Assembly (NCBI GenBank): GCA_030544235.1
Contig: CM060484.1
Coordinates: 12,693,031 to 12,757,030 of the forward strand
Direction of reading: 5' to 3'
Length of the DNA stretch: 64,000 nt
Source of the DNA: Lepturacanthus savala
Lineage: Eukaryota; Chordata; Actinopteri; Scombriformes; Trichiuridae
Shown piece by piece: positions 24,901 through 36,579 of the stretch (position 1 is the stretch's first letter; each line of letters starts with the position of its first letter). Both the position numbers and the translations under genes were made by a program. The notes below the pieces were generated by a model. The model was not told the origin of the DNA. It made no database searches and was given only the letters and a program-made list of their open reading frames with translations.

Positions 24901-27900
24901 CACAACACGTAACAAGCATACCAGTCGAGCTAAACACGCCTGTAGCTGAAAATGAAGTCTACAGCTCACATGTGACTGTGATTCAATTTTAGGACAGAAT
25001 CACAGCTTAGTTCAGCTCATTTCTTTCAGATGTTCTCTGCAGTGGAGCTAATGTTTGACCTCCACTCACAAACCAGTTTTTTCTTGACTGGACAGAGTTT
25101 GTTCTGTGTTCTCTATCTCAGCTCAACATCTGGATGTAACGTGCGTGATTTGTGACATCACCAGCCAATCGTGGTGCAACATCCACAAGATGGGAGACGA
25201 TGTTTTGACTTGCTAAATTAACATTTTTTGTGTAAAAAAATATATATATTATACTACTGTTCAAAAGTTTGGGGGCACCTAAATTTCCTTATTTTTTGAA
25301 AGAAAAGCACTGTTTTTTTTTCAATGAAGAACTTTAAACTAATCAGAAATACACTCTAGACACTTGAGGCCCATTTCCAGCAACTATCAATCGTGTTCTA
25401 ACGGTACAATGTGGTTGCTCATTGTGTCAGAAGGCTAATGGGTGATTAGAAAACCCTTGTGCAATCATGTTAGATGGTAAATAAAAGTGTGACTTTTCAT
25501 GGAAAACACACAATTGTCTGAGTGACCCAAAACTTTTGAATGGTAGCCTATATTTTTCAAAAACACATCTTTAAATTTATATAACTGTCCACTCTGGTAC
25601 TCAGAATCTTCTTTCTTGAATGAAATAACACATAAGAATTTAAATTAGAATATGTCTTCATTGCCAGGGTGGAAGATGATCTCCGGCTGACCAAACAAAC
25701 TTTCCGCTTGTAAATAAGGAAATATATATATCCACAAAAATTAACAGTGATAGTCAGAGCTCTCACGATTCCAGTAGGTCGACTCGGTGGTCGTGCGGCT
25801 GACTGACGTCTGGCCCGTACAGTCCGGCATTGTGGTAGAATTTGGATTCTGACAACATCTGTCTGAGAAGAGTAAAATCCAGGCCGAGCTGGTATCCTTC
25901 CACACGAAAACCAGCTTTCTTCTCATAAGCGTTTGGTTCTGTAGACAAATGCAGGACAACGTATTTAGTTTCAAGTGGTGCACAACAGCTCATTGCTTAA
26001 CAACTGCTTTATTGAAACCAAAATTATAAAAAGAACAAAAGTGAATAGATAGCAACACATGCAACGTGTCTGTGAAAGAAGAACATAAGTGATAGAATAA
26101 ACTGTTAGTTCGATTGAGGAACGTCTCCTCACCTTCAGAAACTTTTTGTTTGAGTTACAGACTGAGATAAGGGAAACCTGACCTCTTCTACAGTTCCTTT
26201 CTGAGATCTCTGGCCTCCTGCCAGTCTTTTTGTGTCACCGTCAAAGGAAACCACTGTTCACAAGCACAAACTGTTTCCCAGGCACATAAAACACCAACAA
26301 CTTCCCGTGAGGTCAGAAAAGCCTCGCATCACAAGAACAGAAGGAAATGAAACTCAAAACGTCAGATCAGCGCCCGCACTGTTTCAGTGTTACTGTGAAG
26401 AAAGGGAGGCGATGAAAATGCTTTAAGAATCCCTCAGTGATCTTTATTCAGTCTCAGAGGCTCATTCTTAGCAACGAGATTGCAATAAACTGTTGGTTCA
26501 CTGTGGATCGCCTGCATTGGATGAGGTTTTATTTTGATGTTGGACTCTAATTTGTGGATATATTTAGGGTCTTGGCTTGCAAGCACAACACTTGGTTATC
26601 TCTTATAACATTCTGCAAAATACGAGACACATAAGTCACCGTAAACATGGTCATGATCTCAAATCTGTGATTAACTGATGTTACAGGTGAAACATGGTCC
26701 TTGTTGCCTTCTTCAAACTTCATACTCACGATGACTGATTGTGAGCACAAATTGTTAAATTGAGAGCATGAACTATTTAATTGAGAGCATGAATTACTAA
26801 ATCAAGCGCATGAACTATGAAATCAAGATCATGAACCATTACATCTGGTGTAGTGTCAAGAGTCTTATTAAGAATTACGAAGTGACCTTTATGAATGGTG
26901 TAATTTAGATATTGAGACCAAAGAACTTGTGAAAAATTGTTCATCAAATACTACAACATATGGAACAAATGAAAAGAGCTAATTATGTAAAATAACGATG
27001 GTTTGAATGCAGGAGAAGACATCATCACAGGAATGGAATGTACCTGACAATTCCAGACAGGGAAGCTCACACTCTCCTTTGGGAATACATGATTAGAAAG
27101 CACCTGGCATTTCCAGATAGGAAAATGTCGAAGCTCACACTCTTGGGAATACATGATTAGAACCAAGCCTGGCCAAATTAAATTATGATAAAAAAAGGCC
27201 GAGCCCAGTGCTAGGAGCTCAGCCCCCAAGGGAAAAAGTCCTGGGTATAAAGGAAGCACCAAAGAAAACTGAAAGTTATTGCGTTTTCCAGAGCTCACTC
27301 GAATTTTGCCTGTTTGCCTACTCTGTTTTGCAGAAGAATCTTTTTTACATCATACTCTGGCTGCATCCAGTGCCTATTTTCTCCAGGGAAGGCTGAACAA
27401 CTTTGGGTCACCCTTGGTTTCGATTTTGTACTTTGATCATTTTGATCCATATCCGGGCCCAGTCACAGAACTCTTGTTTCATCAAAAATTGGCAAGCTGG
27501 CCAGGAGGGGGTGATGTTCCACACTTCTGGAGGGATCATCTGCACTTCAGAGCACAAAAGGCTGCCAAATTTCAAGGGTAAGCAGACCTTTCATTTTCTG
27601 CTGATAATATTTGTGCCTGAAGTGACAGATTTCACCCAGGCAAAGGTACGCACCATTCCTCCTAAAGAACCCAGAATGATGTTTAAAGACTAACACCTGA
27701 CACCTAATAAGCTCAGCATTGCAGAGTGTTGGTTGGCAGTTTGATGTAAAGTCCAGCATGTGTGTGGTGAAGGCCATGGCATGACAAGCAGAATAGTATT
27801 TAATGTGGTGATATCTTTTTGACTTATCTTTTCTTGTATTGTATTTACAGAGGAATTATTTGGCTAACACTGAGGGCCTCTGAGTCACATCAACTCAGTA

Positions 27901-30900
27901 AGAGGATAATTTATGATGGTCATGTGAGTAATCGTCATCAAGCTAGGGAATATAGATACATAATTGTATGAAGACTCACTGTAGTGGGAAAAATACCAAG
28001 AGGTAATTGAAGGGATAATGGCTATTATATATGCTTTTTTCAGGAATAGAGAGAAGCACCATTGAGGCATATGAGTAGAGCGCTGGTGAATGATAGTACA
28101 AGGCCATAGATACTACATGCATTGTCCCGAGGCACGTCAGCTGGGTGCTGACTTACCCCAGTTAGGAGGGCAAATTTGAATCTCAGAGCGTGTAGCAAAA
28201 TCTTTTGTCTCAAGACAGATTTTATAGCCATAGAGATGTAAATAGGCTTGGATATATTTTGCTACAGTGAAATATATATATATATATATATATAAAAAAG
28301 AGTAGCTTGTTGAAGGGCAAGAGACAGCAGTGGGAATGAATTTGTTCACTGATCAGAGGCAAGCCTTTCAAAAGAAGGAAAATTTAAACCCAGAGTTACT
28401 ACAGGAAAAATAATTGTACTGACAAAAAACAAAACCAGATGCAGAACCAGATCTCCCAGGGTCACAATAGCAACTAATGCACAATAGGGATACATGGGGG
28501 CCATCAACCCTACAACCAGGATGGTGTTCTCTGAGCGAGCCAATGGAAGTTTGGGTTTTTGGTTACCATTGCCATTGATATCTATGAGGTATTAATAAAG
28601 TAACTAATTTCACCCTGCATTAGATGCTCACTGGTAGGCCCATGCCCATACCACACTTTAGAGACCATCACCAGAGCAATTAGATAATGAACTAACAAGC
28701 TATGTTGTGCATCTCTCCCATATCCATAAAGCTATCTTTCAACAGGTGAAAGGTGCCACTGAGGCCAGGAACTTTGCAATCCCAGACAAGGCACAGAGGG
28801 TGATTCCTGCAGACTGGGTGTATGTAAAGGTGTTCAAAAGAAAGTGGAACAACAAGACCCATTCATGGTCATTCTTTCAACTTGAAAAGCCTTCACAGTA
28901 GAAGGTAAGACATCGAACACTTTGAGGAGAGGAGCGGCACTTCCTGAGTAAGAAGAGGCAGCAGAATCTACCCCACACGGAGTCTGGTGAATCAAGGGAG
29001 GGGATTTTGACAACATCCCATAGGGAGATAGTTTAAACGGCAGGCAGAGAAAGACGGTTCCAAAGGTTGGCTGAAAGGCAAAGGAGCACTGAAACAGAGT
29101 GCAGAGGAGAGCAAGGTATGGAGCACTCAAAGAGCCCAGTTCCAGTAGTGATTTTGCCAGTGGAACAGGAGCAAAAGCCAAAAGCTCCAGATAAAAATGG
29201 GAAAGTAATGCAGACAGGCTTATGGGGAATAATCACACTAGTGGTGATTGTGCTAGTTTATAAAGCCTCAACATCAAAGTCAAAGACAGAACAGGAGCAG
29301 TTGACTGACTGTGCACTAGCAGTAGCAGTCATGGCAACAGGACAGGGAAAACTACCACCAAAAACACTGCTTAAATTAATATATGTTAGGTCAACCTTTC
29401 ACAATCAAACGTTGACTCTAGGACCAAAAGGGATTAAATTAGACAGCCTCCCGATAAGCACACAATGTAAAATTGAAGGGGTGGCAAGAGTTGAAGTTAT
29501 GTGTTCAAAAGACCATTGCACTGACATCACCACTGGAAGGTCCATGACCAGGGACAGTGCGTCCATACTGATAAAAGCCTACAATAGGAAACGTGTTGCA
29601 AGAAGCCTAAAAGAGAATGTGCACAGAGTTTTTGAAACCTTAAAAACAGCAAGCTGGGAAACTAATATGTTCTATCAGTGGATGAAGTATTCGGCTCTAC
29701 AAGTAAGTACACAGTCATGTGTAACGTGCTATAACATAAAAAAAACTCCTCAGGTATCAGCCATTCCCGGTTTCAACACAGAAGAGTGCAGGGAACGTTG
29801 GCAGAAGTGTTTTGCATGCTGCGTTATGAGAATGGCTGCAGGGCGAAAACCTGTCTCTCAGCGAGGCAGGGTTTGTCCTAAGGCTTTAACGCATGAACTT
29901 GAGACTTGGATACCACCAGTAGTTGACCTAGCTGAGGGGATGACTTTCCCATTCTGTATAACACGAAAAGTTGAAATGGGGCTGCCACCAGGGGAGTATG
30001 GGGAACCAACAGAACAGGAGAGTTTAGATCCCCGGATACAATGCAGATATGTACAAACTATGGGATGGAGAAGAACTTCCCATACGGATAGTAATAGATA
30101 TATAACATACGGTTGGGAGTGGGGAACTTTGTACCGAAAGGTGTGTCACACAACTGAGAGAGCAGGCTTCCAATGTCAGCAGGTAGTAATGGATGGGGAA
30201 TATGTTTTTGCACCCAATGGCACCAATACCACGAGTGAATACAGTATTCCATCTCTTGCAAAAGGATCCAAGCCACTAGCAGATGTGTTCTGGCTATGTG
30301 ATGATAACAGACAGGTGAAAGTAACACTACCGGTAAATTGGACCGGAATCTGCACGCCAGTTATGTTAACAGGAGGAATAACAGTAATGGGTGCTTCAAA
30401 CCCCAAAGGTAGAGCCAAGAGAAGTCAGGTGGAGGAGTGGAAGGAGGATGAACAAGTTTATATTGGATGGAATCAGGAACCGCATGGCATACCAGAGGAT
30501 TATCAAGCTATAGGGGAGGATTGGATAGTTTCTGGACAAGTAGTGGGAACACTTCCATTAATAGGGCCAGTGACCAATGCACAATACATAGCACGTAACA
30601 GCAGATGGGTGAACAACTTGTGGTACAATCAGCAGAGATTTATGAATTGGACAGTTTCAGGGTTCAAGGGTATACATGAACAACTTCACAAAACATCCCT
30701 AATGACCATGCAGAACAGGTTTGCCATAGACACTTTGTTAGCAGAAGATCAGGGGGTATGTAGTCTTATTGGAGATGATTGTTGCACTGTTATTCCTATG
30801 CACACGGGAGAAGGAGGTAACCTCACAGTGGCTTTAGAAGGACTAAGGAAGCTGAGAGATAACCATGTGGCAGCCTCAAACTGGAACACAAGGACAGATA

Positions 30901-33900
30901 TATCATTTGATTGGCTCACCAATTTATCCTGGGGGAAGATTATGAAGGGAGTAGGAGTAGCCTTGGGATTGATAATATTAATAATTATGGTTGTATCATG
31001 CATTGTTCTCCCATTAATCAGGAGAATGGTATCAAAAGCAGCAAAGGCCATATCAGGCCAGTGCAATGTCAAATTAGATCAAGGAATAGACAATACACAG
31101 CGGAGTCAGTCAAGAGACTCTGGAAATCTGGGTAGCCCACAGTTATATGCAGAAATAGGGAAAGAAATCACAGACCAATGTTGCATCTCCACTCATAACA
31201 TGTCACGCAGCAATACATATGTACCAATGCGAACTCCATGGATGGAGTTGGCCTAAAGAACAAAACAAAAAAGCCTGATGAGTGGCATGAAACAGATAGC
31301 AGAAAATATAAAGTTATATAAAGATCCAGAAAGTAAACAATATATTAATAGGAACTGCAACTTCTGTCGGCTCTCCTACCATATTCACCTATACCATTAT
31401 ACACATCCAAAACATGGCTACACTATTTCGGGCACTTCATCCAGTTTAATATCCCTGTTTGCCACCCCCTCATAAGATTCCAATTTTAAAAGTACTTTCT
31501 AAGGGATGGGACATGACAACATAAGTCCAGCCTAAATATCTCATCTTGTAACAAAGCAAAGTCAGGCCTTCAAAATCAATATGATCTGGTAGGCCCCAAC
31601 AGTGCATGCCCTTATACATCCATAAGGAAAAGTGGTTATCACAGTGAGGTTAGGACCATTTATACCATATAGCTATAAGCACAAGATGGCCAGACATAGA
31701 TATGGGAGAGTAGTGTGCACAGCACACAATGCCAGGAAAAATGGTAGCACTAAAACAGAATTCCAATGTGTCTGTGGGTTAAGGGTGGACCGGTAGTAAT
31801 GGATTATGCTAAAGGACACTTGGTGCCTATACAGATAGTGCAGCAGAATGCAAATTGACACTAAGTGTATGTTGGAAGATGGAAAAAGATTCAGTTGTGG
31901 GGATTATGTTAATAGTTCCACCTCGATATAACAAGTCATACTGGTGGGCCATCCAGAGGCTCCAGGACTGAGCTGGGAGGCCCCTCTAAATGATGCCCGA
32001 CTTTTGATGGGATCCAGTTTGCGTCAGAGAAAGTTGGGAACACCTGCCACTGACAATGTTCCAGGAGGCATGGGAAACGGGAAACAACAGTGGGCATCAG
32101 GAAATAAACTCCTCCCACATACTGTCAGTTGGGTCAAAGAGCCCATAATTACCTTTCAGCCCAGGAGTAGACTGCATAATGAACAGCAGACCATCACAGA
32201 GAACTTGTCTGAAGGCAATGACAAGACGTCTGTAAATCCAAGACACTCAAAACCATACATGTCGGGAATGCAAGTACCAGCTTGTAGGCCACACAGACTG
32301 CAAGTCACACTGGAAAACATGTGGACACAATGGCAACAAAACAATTCAAGAATCTCACAAAGATGATATCATGACAAGTGGCAAAGACACTCCAACTCCA
32401 CAGAAGGCAAGTCCCCAGGTAAAAACTCCACATAGGTAAGGGAACAAGGGGACTTAACTAGCATTGGATTGGAAAAAAAAAACTGTCTATAACCAGTTTA
32501 ATGTGAAGAACACCTGCATATTCATGTTGGACATGCAGGTGCATTTCATATACTGGACATGGACACAGAGTGTTTTCATTAGGAAGTCTAATCACGGAGG
32601 GCCGCTTAGTAATCATCAAAAAGAATGGTAATGTAATGTTTAACCATAATTCCTAATCAAAATGTCTAATCTGGTGTTGGCTTGGACAATAATAATGAAT
32701 GCATATTACCCTGGTAAAGGTGGTGCCCGAGCATCACCAGGTGAAATGGGTCCTGTCTGCACCAGAGTGTGCATACAGAATTGTAACGCTCATTATATAT
32801 TATTTAAAAAAAAATAATATGCAGTGGGCATTGAAAATTTTTAGAAATCATGGCATGAATGTCACCATCACCCAAAAATATTTAGGAAGTCTGAAGGTGT
32901 GTCTTAATAAAAAACACAAAGGAGGGAATTATGTAGTGATAAGAGTATTGTGATGTTTATGAATGGTGTATTACAAATTTTGAGATCAAAGAACTTGTTG
33001 AAAACAGCTAATCGATTGCTACAGTAGTAGCGAGTAGATATGTGGGATTGTACAGTTTGATTATGAGTCATAGCAAACAATGTGTAGCCAGTTGAATTGT
33101 GAAATAAAATGTTATGATTGTGGTGTGATTAAAACTTGAAAAAGACAAACAAACATACATGGAACAATTGAAAAGAATCAATTGTGTAAAATATATATAC
33201 ATGGGTTGCTCAAATGAGCAAAAAAAAAGAAAAAAAGAGTGAGGTTGTAACTGTGTATAATATGAAGCCTAGGAAAACCCTACATGGTTTAAATGCAGAA
33301 GTTGCGTCAGGTTGGAATGTACCTGACATTCCCAGATGAAAGGGAAATAGAAGCTCAGACTCTTGGGAGTAAGAGTAAAAACTATTAGATCCAGAGTATG
33401 AACCATTAAATCAAGATTATAAAATATTAAATCAAAAATATGAACTATTAAATCAGGAATATGAAGTATTAAATCAAGACCACATGCTATTTTATCAAGA
33501 GTATAAACTATTCAAACAAGAGTATTAAGTATTACATCAAAAGTATGAAGTATCAAATCAAGAATATAAACTATTAAATCAGGAATACGAACTATTAAAT
33601 CAAGACCCTACATGGTTTACTATTCAATCATGTGTATGAACTATTCAATCAAGAGTATTAAGTATTAAATCAAGAATATAAACTATTAAATAGAGAGCAT
33701 GGACTATTAAATTAATAGCACAAATGATGAAACTATGAGTATGAATTAATAAATCTTTAAGGGTGAATGCAATACAGAGCTTCAGTTAGACAGTGGTGGA
33801 AAGTAACCAAGTATATTTACTGTCTTAAGTACAATATCGAGGTACATGTGTTTCCACTGGATGCTACTTCCTAACATCTTCAAAGGTCTTGTTTTATCCA

Positions 33901-36548
33901 ACCAACACTTCACAACCCAAAGATATTCAAGCAGGGAATTCTCCTAACTGGAAAAGCTGGAATCAGATAATGTTTTTACCTCTTTTTGGTTGAAAAATGA
34001 CTTAAACTGTTAATCTCTTGTCAAAATGGTTGTTTAATCAATCAGGAAAATGGAGGTGATGGTTTCAGTAAGACAAACTATTGAGAGGGTTACCGTTGCC
34101 GAGCTCCCAGTCCATCTTGTACCGTTTGGACTCGCAGTACTGCAGCAGCGAGCCGGCGTTCCTGCTGTCCCAGCTGTTTCCAGCCTTCCTGAGCAGAGCG
34201 TTCAGCCCGAAGATCAGATCCATCCCCGTGCAGTTGGCGAAGGAGTACAGCAGGTCTATGGTGAGCTCTGCCACAGGAAGAGGACGCAGACAGTGAACTC
34301 GTCGGAGCGGTAGCTGTATTTATATCTATATAAAAGACACCCGGAGACTCGTACCTGTGAACTTGACTCGTCTGTACTTCCGATGCTGATCTTCTTTCCT
34401 CAGCAGCGCCTGGTGCTCGGCCCACTCCTCCTGCAGCCTCTGCTCCAGCCATTTAGGCAACACAGGTTTATCACAGGATGGCACTAAAAAAGCAGCAGCA
34501 GCAAAAGAAAGAACAGTTTACTCATTTCACACATAGTCTAGGAGGCAAACAGATGAAAATTAGCCTTTTAACTCTGAGCTCTGGCTCATTTACAGGTCAA
34601 TACACATAGTATTTCATACTTTCATATTTTTTTTCATTGGGTTTTAATAAAATACACTGTAGATGAAATGGAGAAACTTTTTTTTCATACAGTAATTTAC
34701 TGGAATAAACTAATACTTTGTCATTAATTTAACTTAAATATATGAATTTGATATTTTTGTGTTAATTCAGCTAGTTTCTTTATTTTAAAACCATGTCTGA
34801 ACTCATATTCAAGAGTTCTTCTGACTTGAAATGACCAGTTGAATGAAGAACTGCTGAGTTCATTCAGTTCGTTAAATTAAGTTTCTAAAACACATGATCA
34901 GCATGTCATCTGACTTCCCAGCACGCATGCAAGAGTTCAAATTTAGTTTTGTTGTTTAAAGACAACAGACACGATGGAAAGTTTCTGTGTCAAACATGTG
35001 GCGCGGGGCCCAGAACCGGCCCGCTAAAGGGTCCAATCCGGCCCATTGGATGACTGTACAAATTATGAGGAAATTCAGAGGAATGTGAAGTCAGTGACCA
35101 TCTTTTGGGGCTCAAGGGATCAAATATTTAGAATTTTGGTCTGTAAATGGTTTGTAAGGCAGTAAATAACTTCACCTGCTTCATAAATAAATGTTGTTCA
35201 TTGAGTTAAATGTTTTGAATTGACTGAATATGGAATAAGTGAGAATAAAAAAGAATATTTATCATATATATATATTTTTTACCTAAAAAGTAGAGGATAA
35301 AATTGCAGGTGTTGTTATTTAAACATTAGTTTTTACTGGTCCGGCCCACTTGATCCACTTGGCCCATGAACTATATTGAGTTTGAAACCACTGCTTTAAT
35401 ACATGTTGAAATAGCTTGTGTGCATTCCCAAGTACAACAAAAGCAACAAAACTGATTTATTCTCCTGAATAATAAGTTAATAATAAATCCGTACTGGTGA
35501 CGTTTTATTTGTTGACTTAATCTGAACGCGTTTCAATCATGGTCAGGGGGAATTCATTGCCAGAACAGATTGTTCAAGAAAGTAAAGATCAGTTCAAAAC
35601 GTTGTTAGCATAGTATCTCCAAACTTCCAAATGAATTTTGGGTAAACTGGTGAAAACAACTGTAAGGAATAAAGTGTAAACTGGGGTTAAAGTAGAAATC
35701 ATTGTATTTTGAATGTATTTTTTTTTACACCTTTCTTCTTGGAATTAAACATGTGACAGCGCAGAATTGGATAAATATCTCATTTAAGGAGGTCATCAGA
35801 CGAGGATTGATTTTCATTAAAAATTATTATTTGTGTGAAAGAGAATGATTTCTTGAGGAATTGCATTTGGCTTTTGATTCTGTTCATCTTCTGTTGTATT
35901 TAATTGTTCATTTAATGATATGAGCTGGTTTGTTTGTGCAGCTAATGTGGTTAAAGCGTGTATGAATGGACACATGGGGATCCTAACGAAGACAAAAGGG
36001 TACATTCTACAGTGTTCTGTGCGGTGGGGCTGAAGGTTTGAAGTCTCTATTTGCTAAACAAAAAAACATATTGAATGCAAGCTCATGACTGGAGGGTGAT
36101 GTGGGGGATAATACACTTTGAAACAGTGAGGTTAGAATACTTGAAAAAAATGTCCCATATCATCATGGATGTTATTTAAAATTGTGATATTCCTAACAAG
36201 ATTTGTGGTTTTAAGAACTCTCTCTGGAACTAAGTTTTGTGTCTTTCTCATTAATATTAATGAGAATCTCCTCTGATTAGCCAAATAAATGGCTCTGAAT
36301 GGAGGGCTGGGCGGTGACTGTATAGTTGTGACATCACAACTTCACGGAATTCCTGACGGCTCAATATAAGGCACAGTTTCTGAATACGGACTGTGTGCAT
36401 TACACCTCCCTATAATAATAAAAAAAGATATTAAAATCTACTCTTCTACCATATGGGACCTTTAATATAATACCAGTGTTGGAGTTCACCTGGTCCATCA
36501 GGATCAATAATAACACATCCAGTATTACCTGCAGAGACACTGGAGTTG

Positions 36549-36579
<31 letters not shown>

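Larger units (their letters stand above)
26849..33373 (+). mobile_element. Endogenous retrovirus, internally deleted, antisense within hpse intron 4
   Basis: A gamma-type provirus remnant of about 6.5 kb on the strand opposite hpse. Order: 5' LTR (26849 to about 27485), leader with a splice-donor-like site (about 27578), about 1 kb of unrecognisable sequence, the C-terminal end of integrase (about 28624-28901), an uninterrupted env frame, about 1.65 kb of post-env sequence, a polypurine tract (about 32916-32931) and a 5'-only portion of the 3' LTR (32932-33373). Gag, protease, reverse transcriptase and most of integrase are missing. It cannot be autonomous. The internal deletion and LTR differences mark it as old. 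Confidence 0.88.

Noticed and set aside
26752..26846. CRISPR-like regular repeats
   Set aside because: Units are contiguous and degenerate without unique spacers, in a vertebrate context; it is a minisatellite.
29067..29117. Env start at the upstream in-frame TTG
   Set aside because: TTG is not a normal eukaryotic initiator. The first ATG in the frame is at 29118.
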